A model generated the notes under the pieces. The model ran no database searches, was not told where the DNA came from, and saw nothing but the letters and a program-made list of their open reading frames with translations. A DNA stretch of 5,276 bases, taken from Desulfobacterales bacterium (lineage in GTDB: Bacteria > Desulfobacterota > DSM-4660 > Desulfatiglandales > Desulfatiglandaceae). The translations under genes and the position numbers were made by a program. Below, in pieces: positions 1 through 5,276 of the stretch; positions within the stretch are counted from its first letter, which is position 1, and each line of letters starts with the position of its first letter. The stretch covers positions 1 to 5,276 of the forward strand of contig JAMOVZ010000344.1 of the NCBI GenBank assembly GCA_027061865.1, written 5' to 3'.

Positions 1-1
1 A

Positions 2-148
2 AGGCTTATAGATGCAACCCAGGGAAGACGAACTCGATCCGTCCTTATAACCGACAGTAACCATGTCATCCTCTCTGCCGTGCAGCCAGAAACCATTGCC
101 CAACGCCTGAGCCCCAGCTCCACCATCACAAAGGAAAGCCTGGAATAG
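2..148 (+). CDS. remA: RemA/DUF370 family regulatory protein, C-terminal part (5' end outside window)
   Basis: Only the last 48 codons are in the window, open from the left edge to a TAG at 146-148. The translation contains LIDATQGRRTR, then ITDSNHVILSAVQPETIAQR, which matches the conserved C-terminal half of the RemA/DUF370 family (about 85-95 residues in full). Known of the family: Bacillus subtilis RemA is a small ring-forming DNA-binding protein that activates biofilm-matrix and osmoprotection operons. In other phyla its targets are mostly unknown. It lies 6 nt upstream of the guanylate kinase gene, the same neighbour it has in Bacillus and many other bacteria, so the two are probably cotranscribed. 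The tail after the conserved core is short and polar, ending ITKESLE. The family assignment is secure; the regulatory role here is inferred. Confidence 0.9.
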   Translation, partial: RLIDATQGRRTRSVLITDSNHVILSAVQPETIAQRLSPSSTITKESLE

Positions 149-154
149 ACTGCC

Positions 155-763
155 ATGGCAGGAATCCTATTCGTGATATCCGCCCCATCCGGTACTGGAA
201 AGACCAGCGTGATAAGGCGGGTTAAGAACCTGGTGAAAGGGTTGGGCTATTCTGTGTCACACACTACAAGGCCTCCTAGGCCGGGTGAGAAAGATGGGGT
301 CGACTACCACTTTGTCAGCCAAGAAGAGTTTAATAAGATGATCCAGGATGGCGCATTTGTGGAGTGGGCCCGTGTTTACGAAGGATTTTACGGGACCTCC
401 TACCAATCAATTGAATCGGTGACCAAAGGCGGCAATGACGTGATCCTGGACCTGGACCCACAAGGGGCCAAAAACATTAAGGCGCGCTATGGGAGCGAAT
501 CTGTCCTGATCTATCTGCTTCCTCCTGACATGGAGAGCTTGGAGCAGAGGCTTAAAGGCAGGGGGACAGATAGCGAGGAGGTGATAAGGAAAAGGCTCAA
601 TAGCGCCGTCCAACAAATAAAGGAATGCCTCACCTATGACTACATTGTCTTCAATGACGGCCTTGACGTGGCTGTAGAAGAGGTCTGCTCCATCGTAAGG
701 GCCGAGAGATGCAAGGCCCCCAGGGTGGTGCCTCATGTAAAGGAGCGTTTCAAGATCCCTTAA
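155..763 (+). CDS. gmk: guanylate kinase
   Basis: Cytosolic enzyme that transfers phosphate from ATP to GMP (or dGMP), giving GDP for nucleic-acid and (p)ppGpp/c-di-GMP precursor pools. The protein is 202 residues, normal for bacterial Gmk. The P-loop APSGTGKTS is at residues 10-18 (Lys16, Thr17). The GMP-binding segment SHTTRPPRPGEKDGVDYHF covers 35-53, with Ser35, Arg39, Arg42 and Tyr51. Glu70 (FVEWA) and YGTS at 79-82 follow. The usual D-x-D-x-QGA motif is present as DLDPQGA (99-105), with Pro where Val is common. The lid region is LKGRGTDSEEVIRKRL (133-148), and YDYIVFND lies near the end. The ATG at 155 fits the usual N-terminus just ahead of the P-loop; the Shine-Dalgarno is weak (an AAGGAAAG run at 131-138 sits rather far upstream). 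It is the second gene of the apparent remA-gmk-rlmB unit. Confidence 0.97.
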   Translation: MAGILFVISAPSGTGKTSVIRRVKNLVKGLGYSVSHTTRPPRPGEKDGVDYHFVSQEEFNKMIQDGAFVEWARVYEGFYGTSYQSIESVTKGGNDVILDLDPQGAKNIKARYGSESVLIYLLPPDMESLEQRLKGRGTDSEEVIRKRLNSAVQQIKECLTYDYIVFNDGLDVAVEEVCSIVRAERCKAPRVVPHVKERFKIP

Positions 764-794
764 ACTTTTTATCTGAAAGGATAAGTAGCCTGAG

Positions 795-1538
795 TTGGCG
801 ACGGATGAAAAAGAGCTGATTGGGGGATATCATGCCCTTCGCGAACTTTTGGCCCGAGATGCTTCGGCCCTTCAAGAGGTGTGGCTGCAGGAGGGGAAGA
901 AGTCGGGAAGGGCAAGAGAGGTCATTGCCTTGGCAGAGGATGCGGGTGTCCCGGTTTACTTCAAGAGCAAAAGGCAACTTTCAGCCCTTTTGCCCGGGGT
1001 GAACCATCAGGGTTTTGTGGGGATTGGAGTTCCATTCAAGTATGCCGGGCTCGAGGAGCTTTTGGCATCCCGGAGAGAAGGGGAAGGCCTTATTATCGCC
1101 CTTGACCACATAACAGATGAGGGAAACCTGGGGTCAATAATCAGGACAGCTGCATTTTTTGGTGTCCAAGGGCTTATAATTCCCGGGAAGCGCTCGGCCA
1201 AGGTTTCTTCCAAGGTGATGAAGCTTGCAGCAGGGGCCCACCTCCATGTGCCTATTTGCCGGGTGGTGAATATGGCCCGTGTGTTAGAGAAGCTCGAAAA
1301 GCGCGGCTACTGGATAGTTGGTGCCTCGGGCGGGGGAGAGGGCGACATATTTGAATTTGACTGGAAAAGGAATGTGGTCCTCATCCTGGGCAATGAGCAA
1401 AAAGGGATTGGCCACGCGGTGAAGAAGAAATGCCATGAACTGGTATCCATCCCCGGGCTGGGTCAAGTTGAGTCCTTGAATGTGGGTGTGGCGGCAGGGG
1501 TGGTATTGGCCGAGATCTTTCGGCAAAGGAGAGAATAG
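795..1538 (+). CDS. rlmB: 23S rRNA (guanosine-2'-O-)-methyltransferase, RlmB/TrmH (SpoU) family
   Basis: SPOUT-fold methyltransferase that, by family, uses S-adenosylmethionine to methylate a ribose 2'-OH in 23S rRNA (Gm2251 in E. coli RlmB). Length is 247 residues against 243 for E. coli RlmB. An N-terminal L30e-like substrate-binding domain (GGYHALRELL, residues 10-19, to about 90) precedes the catalytic domain. The three SpoU motifs are visible: DHITDEGNLGSIIRTA at 104-119 (Asn111, catalytic Arg117), LILGNEQKGIG at 196-206 (Glu201), and SIPGLGQVESLNVGVAAG at 218-235 (Ser227, Asn229). Two positions differ from the commonest form: DE instead of DP in motif 1, and SLNVG instead of SLNVS in motif 3. 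The start is TTG: an in-frame TAG at 786-788 blocks anything earlier, and GAAAGGA at 775-781 is the only nearby Shine-Dalgarno. It starts 31 nt after gmk with no terminator between. The exact rRNA target (RlmB versus another TrmH-type enzyme) is less certain than the family. Confidence 0.9.
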   Translation: MATDEKELIGGYHALRELLARDASALQEVWLQEGKKSGRAREVIALAEDAGVPVYFKSKRQLSALLPGVNHQGFVGIGVPFKYAGLEELLASRREGEGLIIALDHITDEGNLGSIIRTAAFFGVQGLIIPGKRSAKVSSKVMKLAAGAHLHVPICRVVNMARVLEKLEKRGYWIVGASGGGEGDIFEFDWKRNVVLILGNEQKGIGHAVKKKCHELVSIPGLGQVESLNVGVAAGVVLAEIFRQRRE

Positions 1539-1546
1539 GAGAAATA

Positions 1547-2152
1547 TCAAAGGGGAAAAGAATCCAGTGCGCCTGCCTCGATAAGCGCTTTTACTAAGGC
1601 GCAAAGGGGAAGCCCCACAACATTTGTATAAGACCCGGATATTGACTCCACCATAAAGGCCCCTATCCCCTGGATGGCATAACTGCCTGCCTTTCCAAAG
1701 GGCTCCCCTGTGTTTATGTAGGAGCCGATCTCCTCTGTGGTCAGCTCCTTGAACCGCACCTGGGTGGTGACCGCCTCCTGGTGGGCCACTTCACCCTTGG
1801 GATTTATCAGGCAAAAACCAGTAACCACCTGGTGATCCTTTCCACTCAACATCTCTAACATTTTCCTGGCCTGCCCGGCATTTTCGGGTTTCCCCAAAAT
1901 TCGACTATCCACAAAGACCACGGTATCGGCTCCAAGGATCCACATGTTCGGCCTTTGTTTAGCCGCATCCTTGGCCTTTTCCCTTGCCAAAAGTAGGGTT
2001 GCATCGGTTGGGTCTTGTGCTGTGCCTCTTTCCTCAAGATTGCCAGGGGAGACTTGATAGGGCAGCCTTATCTGTTCAAGGAGGGCCCTTCGCCTGGGCG
2101 ATTTGGAGCCCAGAATCAGGGGGTATTTGTCTGAAATCTTTTGAAAAACCAC
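1547..2152 (-). CDS. maf: Maf nucleoside triphosphate pyrophosphatase (dTTP/UTP, YhdE subtype)
   Basis: House-cleaning pyrophosphatase that hydrolyses dTTP, UTP and modified pyrimidine nucleotides to the monophosphate and PPi; the family is also linked to septum-formation control. From the GTG at 2152 the protein has 201 residues, the usual Maf length. It shows LILGSKSPRRRALLEQI near the N-terminus (12-28), AREKA at 56-60, the catalytic GADTVV (Asp76), LGKP (86-89, Lys88), the conserved HQVVTG (107-112), and AGSYAIQGIGA at 155-165. The AGxYxIQG form is typical of the dTTPase/UTPase (YhdE) branch; YceF-type m7GTP pyrophosphatases usually have a different sequence here. The frame stays open upstream to a TTG at 2275 (242 residues), but those 41 extra residues look like translated intergenic DNA, and a promoter-like sequence lies at 2213-2242, inside them. 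The start choice is therefore inference. It converges on rlmB with 8 bp between stops. Confidence 0.94.
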   Translation of the reverse strand: MVFQKISDKYPLILGSKSPRRRALLEQIRLPYQVSPGNLEERGTAQDPTDATLLLAREKAKDAAKQRPNMWILGADTVVFVDSRILGKPENAGQARKMLEMLSGKDHQVVTGFCLINPKGEVAHQEAVTTQVRFKELTTEEIGSYINTGEPFGKAGSYAIQGIGAFMVESISGSYTNVVGLPLCALVKALIEAGALDSFPL

Positions 2153-2160
2153 GCTTGTAT

Positions 2161-2180
2161 CCTTTCCTCCCCTCCCTCTC
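2161..2180 (-). promoter_or_regulatory. maf: extended purine-rich ribosome-binding region of maf
   Basis: The minus strand is purely purine for 20 nt just upstream of the GTG at 2152. It contains GGGAGGGGAGGAAAGG, with GGAGG 13 nt and AAGG 8 nt before the start. This supports the GTG at 2152 as the maf start. An inverted repeat (CCCTCT 2174-2179 with AGAGGG 2189-2194, 9-nt loop) overlaps the upstream end of the tract and could partly fold with it in the mRNA. Confidence 0.5.
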
Positions 2181-2202
2181 TGCTGAAAAGAGGGGCATTG
2201 AG

Positions 2203-2232
2203 TTGACAAGCCCTTATAACTCAAAGTATCAA
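2203..2232 (+). promoter_or_regulatory. possible rightward promoter overlapping the maf promoter
   Basis: A perfect TTGACA at 2203-2208 is followed after 18 nt by TATCAA at 2227-2232 (four of six matches). If real, it reads toward the ATPase gene with a leader of about 280 nt, and its elements interleave with the candidate maf promoter on the other strand. A second perfect TTGACA at 2291-2296 has no convincing -10 hexamer at the right distance. Confidence 0.2.
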
Positions 2233-2242
2233 GAAGGATCAA
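2213..2242 (-). promoter_or_regulatory. candidate sigma-70-type promoter for maf
   Basis: Read on the minus strand, TTGATC (2237-2242, four of six matches to TTGACA) and TATAAG (2213-2218, five of six matches to TATAAT) are separated by 18 nt. Transcription would start near 2206 and give a leader of about 55 nt before the GTG at 2152. This is a consensus match by eye; no activity can be seen from sequence. Confidence 0.35.
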
Positions 2243-2381
2243 TGGATTTGGTGCAATCCGCTCCTTCTCCTTCAAGTGTTCGCTCCCGGCTTGACAACGA
2301 GAGGAAGAGTGATGGAAAAAACGCTTTACAAACAGGGCCTATTCTCCGATAAGCATTTATGAAGACATGGCTTCAGGGTGG

Positions 2382-2409
2382 TTCATTTCTTGGTAATGCC
2401 CCTTATAAA
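2382..2409 (+). promoter_or_regulatory. candidate promoter for the GAF-GspE ATPase gene
   Basis: A good -10 hexamer, TATAAA (2404-2409), lies 16 nt after a poor -35, TTCATT (2382-2387). Transcription from about 2416 would give a leader of roughly 100 nt that includes the inverted repeats at 2426-2444 and 2448-2469. The weak -35 could indicate a need for an activator; that is speculation. Confidence 0.3.
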
Positions 2410-2411
2410 AT

Positions 2412-2469
2412 ATGGACCCAGGCGTTTGTCCATGAGCTGGACAAGACATAAGGATTTGTGCATCCTTAT
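2412..2469 (+). promoter_or_regulatory. structured leader: two adjacent perfect hairpins plus a competing strand
   Basis: Two perfect inverted repeats sit 3 nt apart, about 50-90 nt upstream of the ATPase start. The first is TTGTCCA (2426-2432) with TGGACAA (2438-2444), a 7-bp stem with a 5-nt loop. The second is ATAAGGAT (2448-2455) with ATCCTTAT (2462-2469), an 8-bp stem with a 6-nt loop. In addition ATGGAC (2412-2417) is complementary to GTCCAT (2428-2433), so it could compete with the first stem. Neither stem is followed by a T-run, so they are not classical terminators. They may be RNA structure in the 5' leader or binding sites for a dimeric regulator. I do not recognise a known riboswitch consensus; in particular the GEMM c-di-GMP core is absent. 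Confidence 0.45.
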
Positions 2470-2518
2470 CTGTAACTGTAGGCTGTCAGGGAGCTAAATA
2501 CATAGCTGGTTTTTGGGT

Positions 2519-4840
2519 ATGGTTACTTTTCTCAAAAGAAGACACGAAAACGATTCCCGGGAGAAGAATCTTGAAAAAGAGCTGGAATTCCAAAAAAAGC
2601 TCAACTATATAACTAATAAGATACATACCGCAAGAGACACCAACGATATCCTCCTAAACCTCCAAGACGATATCCTGGGCCTCTTTGATGCAGAGCGCAT
2701 AACCCTTTACATGGTAGACGGCATTAGAAAGCAGATATATTCCCGTTTCAAGACAGGAAACGAGGTCTCGGAGATCCGTGTGCGCATTGACAACAGCAGC
2801 ATTGCCGGTTATTGCGCCTGTTCAGTTCAGCTTGTCAATATCAAGGACGCCTATAACGAAGAGGAACTAAAGGCCATAAATCCCCAATTACGTTTTGACC
2901 GCAAGTGGGACCAAAAGACCGGATTCAGGACCAAGCAAGTATTGGCGGTGCCTATCACTTACAACAAGTACCTCCTGGGTGTGGTCCAGCTCATAAACAA
3001 GAAAGATGGCGCGGCCTTTACCAAATGGGATGAGAAGTCTCTGACCGACATAGCCCGGGTCCTTGGGATTGCCATATTCAATAACCAAAGAACTATTGGA
3101 AAGTCCAAGTCCACCAGATTTGACTATCTTATCAGCAACAACATCATAAGTTCCAAGGACCTCTCAGAGGCGATGACGAGGGCCAGAAAGACCAAGAGGT
3201 CTGTGGAATCGGTCCTGATGACGGACTTTCATGTCTCCAAGGAGGACATTGGGAAGTCCCTTGCCAGTTTTTACAACACCAGGTTCATCTCATATAACGA
3301 CAGGATGGTGATTCCTGGCGACCTCATCAGGGGCCTGAGGGTCGGATATCTGAGGAGCAATGTGTTCGTCCCCATTTCCAGGTCAGAGGGCCGTGTAGTG
3401 GTGGCTATGGAGGACCCCAGCTACCTGCCCGCCCGTGATGCGGTGAAGCGCATACTGCCAGCCAAGGAATATGAATACTGCGTGGCCCTAAAGGAAGATA
3501 TATTCAAGATAATCGACCTCTTCTTTGGGGTGAAGAAGACGGAACTGCTGGAAGGGGACCACAGTATTGAAGATATCCTTGGAAAGCTGGAGGTGAGCGA
3601 GGACGAGGAAGGAGAAGAGGACTTCTCCGGCGTCACCGAGGAAGATAGCGCCATAGTCCAGTTGGTGAACAAGATGATCATTGACGCTTACAACCGTGGA
3701 GCCTCTGACATTCACATAGAGCCGAGGCCGGGGAAACGGAATGCAGTGATCAGGTTCAGGATCGACGGGGCTTGCCAGCTTTACCAGACCATTCCATACA
3801 CCTACAAAAGGGCAATTGTCTCCAGAATAAAGATCATGGCTGACCTGGACATCTCTGAAAGGCGGTTTCCACAAGACGGAAAGATCAAGTTCAGCAGGTT
3901 TACGCCCATTGACATTGAGCTCAGGGTGGCCACCATACCCACCGCCGGTCAAAACGAGGATGTGGTAATGAGGATATTGGCCACAGGTGACCCTGTGCCA
4001 TTGGACAAGATGGGAATGAGCGAAAGGGACTACAATGCCTTTATAGAACTCATTCAAAAGCCCTACGGCATGGTCCTGGTAGTAGGGCCTACAGGGAGTG
4101 GAAAGACCACAACGCTTCATGCCGCCCTAAGGTTTATCAACAAGCCCGAGACCAAGATCTGGACCGCTGAAGACCCGGTTGAGATAACCCAAGAAGGCCT
4201 CAGGCAAGTCCAGGTCCAGCCCAAGATTGGATTTGATTTTGCCACTGCCATGAGGGCCTTTTTGAGGGCGGACCCTGACGTGATAATGGTGGGCGAGATG
4301 CGGGACCAGGAGACCGCTTCCATTGGAATAGAGGCCTCGCTCACAGGCCATCTGGTATTCAGCACACTTCATACCAATACCGCCCCGGAAACCGTCACCA
4401 GGCTCTTGGATATGGGCATGGACCCATTCAATTTTGCAGATGCCCTTCTGGGGGTCCTGGGCCAGAGACTGGTGAGAACCCTGTGCCCTGAATGCAAAGA
4501 GAAGTACCATCCTTCCCGCGAAGAGTTTGACCTCCTAGTGAGAGGCTATGACGGTAACTTTGATGCCTTGGGCGTGGCCTATAATGAGGATTTTTACCTT
4601 TACAGGCCAAAGGGATGCCCTCACTGTGGGAACAGTGGTTACAGGGGGCGCACGGCTCTTCACGAGCTATTGGTCTGCACCAATGCCATAAAGACCTTGA
4701 TTCAAAACAGGGCCAAGGTTGACGAGATAAGGACCCAGGCCATAAAAGATGGGATGACCACCCTCATGCAGGACGGGATCAGAAAGGTCTTGGAAGGGCT
4801 GACTGACCTCAGGCAGGTGCGCAAGGTCTGTATCAGGTAA
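2519..4840 (+). CDS. GAF domain-containing GspE/PilB-family assembly ATPase
   Basis: Cytoplasmic hexameric motor of the type II secretion/type IV pilus superfamily, powering pilin or pseudopilin assembly. From the ATG at 2519 it has 773 residues, some 200 more than a typical PilB or GspE. Residues 10-30 are charged and helix-prone. A GAF domain spans about 30-190 and ends with NKKDGAAFTKWDE (160-172). A GspE/MshE-type N-domain follows (about 199-340), then an acidic linker (358-378, EDEEGEED). The motor part has ASDIHIEP (395-402), Walker A GPTGSGKTT (523-531, Lys529), the Asp box EDPVE (551-555), Walker B DVIMVGEMRD (587-596, Glu593) and the His box LTGHLVFSTLHT (608-619). A zinc-type tetracysteine is formed by C656/C659 and C700/C703. 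All catalytic residues look intact. A TTG at 2513 is an alternative start; an in-frame TAA at 2495 bars earlier ones. Shine-Dalgarno is weak (AGGGAG at 2488-2493 is too distant). It has no inner-membrane partner gene beside it, so pilus versus secretion cannot be decided. The retraction ATPase PilT is unlikely because PilT lacks this N-domain and the tetracysteine. Confidence 0.93.
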   Translation: MVTFLKRRHENDSREKNLEKELEFQKKLNYITNKIHTARDTNDILLNLQDDILGLFDAERITLYMVDGIRKQIYSRFKTGNEVSEIRVRIDNSSIAGYCACSVQLVNIKDAYNEEELKAINPQLRFDRKWDQKTGFRTKQVLAVPITYNKYLLGVVQLINKKDGAAFTKWDEKSLTDIARVLGIAIFNNQRTIGKSKSTRFDYLISNNIISSKDLSEAMTRARKTKRSVESVLMTDFHVSKEDIGKSLASFYNTRFISYNDRMVIPGDLIRGLRVGYLRSNVFVPISRSEGRVVVAMEDPSYLPARDAVKRILPAKEYEYCVALKEDIFKIIDLFFGVKKTELLEGDHSIEDILGKLEVSEDEEGEEDFSGVTEEDSAIVQLVNKMIIDAYNRGASDIHIEPRPGKRNAVIRFRIDGACQLYQTIPYTYKRAIVSRIKIMADLDISERRFPQDGKIKFSRFTPIDIELRVATIPTAGQNEDVVMRILATGDPVPLDKMGMSERDYNAFIELIQKPYGMVLVVGPTGSGKTTTLHAALRFINKPETKIWTAEDPVEITQEGLRQVQVQPKIGFDFATAMRAFLRADPDVIMVGEMRDQETASIGIEASLTGHLVFSTLHTNTAPETVTRLLDMGMDPFNFADALLGVLGQRLVRTLCPECKEKYHPSREEFDLLVRGYDGNFDALGVAYNEDFYLYRPKGCPHCGNSGYRGRTALHELLVCTNAIKTLIQNRAKVDEIRTQAIKDGMTTLMQDGIRKVLEGLTDLRQVRKVCIR

Positions 4841-4843
4841 AAA

Positions 4844-5276
4844 CTACGGATAAAGCCCAGGGTGGTTAAGGCCCGCATTCTCAGGCAGGCCGAACATGAT
4901 GTTCATATTTTGAACGGCGCTTCCCGCCTGGCCTTTTACAAGGTTGTCAATATGGCTTACAATGATCAGCATTCCTGTCCTTTCATCCATATTTACAGAA
5001 AGGGCACAAAAATTACTTCCCCTTACATTGGTGCTCACTAAGGGTTTTTGAGGCCCGTATATCCTTATAAAATCATCCTCCTTGTAAAACGCCCTGTAGG
5101 CCTCTTCAATAGTGCGCGCACTCAATCCCTGGTCCAGCTTTCCATAAAGCGTGCTCATTATACCGCGGCAGAGGGGGACCACGTGAGGCGTAAACGTGAT
5201 ATTGATTTGACGGCCTGCAGCCAGTGATAGTTCACGCTCAATTTCGTAGACATGCTGGTGGCCTGAGACCTTGTAG
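4844..5276 (-). CDS. argC: N-acetyl-gamma-glutamyl-phosphate reductase, C-terminal part (5' end outside window)
   Basis: NADPH-dependent enzyme of arginine synthesis that reduces N-acetyl-glutamyl-5-phosphate to N-acetyl-glutamate semialdehyde. The frame is open from the right edge to a TAG (complement of 4844-4846), giving the last 143 residues. Counting from the first complete codon, visible conserved features are SGHQHVYEIE (4-13), matching the family's catalytic-His motif GHRHTPEI with Gln and Tyr substitutions; FTPHVVPLCRGI (28-39); and then VRGSNFCALSV, MDERTG, IDNLVKGQAGSAVQNMN and MFGLPENAGL. These match the dimerisation/C-terminal domain closely. The N-terminal Rossmann domain and catalytic Cys lie outside the window. 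Its stop is 3 bp from the stop of the convergent ATPase gene. Other arg genes cannot be seen. Confidence 0.96.
   Translation of the reverse strand, partial: YKVSGHQHVYEIERELSLAAGRQINITFTPHVVPLCRGIMSTLYGKLDQGLSARTIEEAYRAFYKEDDFIRIYGPQKPLVSTNVRGSNFCALSVNMDERTGMLIIVSHIDNLVKGQAGSAVQNMNIMFGLPENAGLNHPGLYP

Larger units (their letters stand above)
2153..2518. other. divergent intergenic region between maf and the ATPase gene
   Basis: About 366 bp without a supported gene. The maf-proximal part holds the purine-rich ribosome-binding tract and promoter-like hexamers on both strands. The middle (about 2245-2380) shows nothing I can assign. The ATPase-proximal part holds a -10-like TATAAA and the paired inverted repeats. 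A frame on the plus strand spans 1984-2352, but most of it is antisense to maf and it has no family signature. CCTTATAA recurs at 2212-2219 and 2401-2408, probably by chance. Confidence 0.7.

Noticed and set aside
407..736. 109-residue minus-strand frame inside gmk
   Set aside because: Antisense shadow of a gene whose plus-strand product has all guanylate kinase motifs.
1606..1616. GGGG-AAG-CCCC mini-hairpin considered as a terminator for rlmB or maf
   Set aside because: It is only 4 bp, lies inside maf coding sequence and is not followed by a T-run on the plus strand.
2153..2275. 41-residue N-terminal extension of Maf from a TTG at 2275 with GGGAG 7 nt upstream
   Set aside because: The Shine-Dalgarno is reasonable, but the extension has no Maf homology, exceeds the family length and covers promoter-like and purine-tract sequence; the GTG at 2152 gives the standard length.
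1984..2352. 122-residue open frame on the plus strand over the maf 5' end and intergenic region
   Set aside because: Nearly half is antisense to maf coding sequence; there is no recognisable motif and the composition is consistent with translated non-coding DNA.
2412..2512. c-di-GMP (GEMM) riboswitch upstream of the ATPase gene
   Set aside because: Considered because such riboswitches can precede pilus genes, but the conserved GEMM core sequences are not present.
3488..4120. 210-residue open frame on the minus strand inside the ATPase gene
   Set aside because: It is fully antisense to the ATPase region carrying conserved family motifs and shows no recognisable domain of its own; long antisense frames are common in such codon-biased genes.

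Overview
The window (about 50% GC by eye) reads as an ordinary chromosomal segment of a Gram-negative, probably deltaproteobacterial (Desulfobacterota-like) organism. The reasons are a remA/DUF370-gmk-rlmB run of housekeeping genes, a GspE/PilB-family assembly ATPase carrying an N-terminal GAF domain, and heavy use of AGG arginine codons with TTG/GTG starts. The taxonomic call is inference from gene content, not from a marker search.

Layout. Positions 2-148 (+) hold the C-terminal end of a RemA/DUF370 protein. It is followed after 6 nt by gmk (guanylate kinase, 155-763, +) and after a further 31 nt by an rlmB-type 2'-O-ribose rRNA methyltransferase (795-1538, +, TTG start). These three look like one transcription unit. 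Facing it tail-to-tail, with only 8 bp between stop codons, is a maf gene (1547-2152, -, GTG start), a nucleotide pyrophosphatase of the dTTP/UTP (YhdE) subtype. A divergent intergenic region of about 366 bp (2153-2518) follows. It holds a plausible maf promoter, a 20-nt homopurine tract at the maf ribosome-binding site, a weak promoter for the rightward gene, and two neighbouring perfect inverted repeats in that gene's predicted leader. The large gene at 2519-4840 (+) encodes a GAF - GspE/MshE N-domain - acidic linker - hexameric ATPase protein of the type II secretion/type IV pilus family. The window ends with the C-terminal 143 residues of argC (N-acetyl-gamma-glutamyl-phosphate reductase, 4844-5276, -), again tail-to-tail, with 3 bp between stops.

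How the genes fit together. remA-gmk-rlmB combines a small DNA-binding regulator, GTP-precursor synthesis and ribosome maturation. maf and argC are unrelated housekeeping genes. The ATPase has no pilus or secretion partner in the window and no room for a co-directional downstream gene, so it appears to be transcribed alone. Its interesting points are the extra GAF sensory domain, which carries an intact NKxnFx3DE signature, the degenerate c-di-GMP motif in its second domain, and the structured leader. I found no mobile element, CRISPR array, tRNA or rRNA, and no evidence for a wholly new system.
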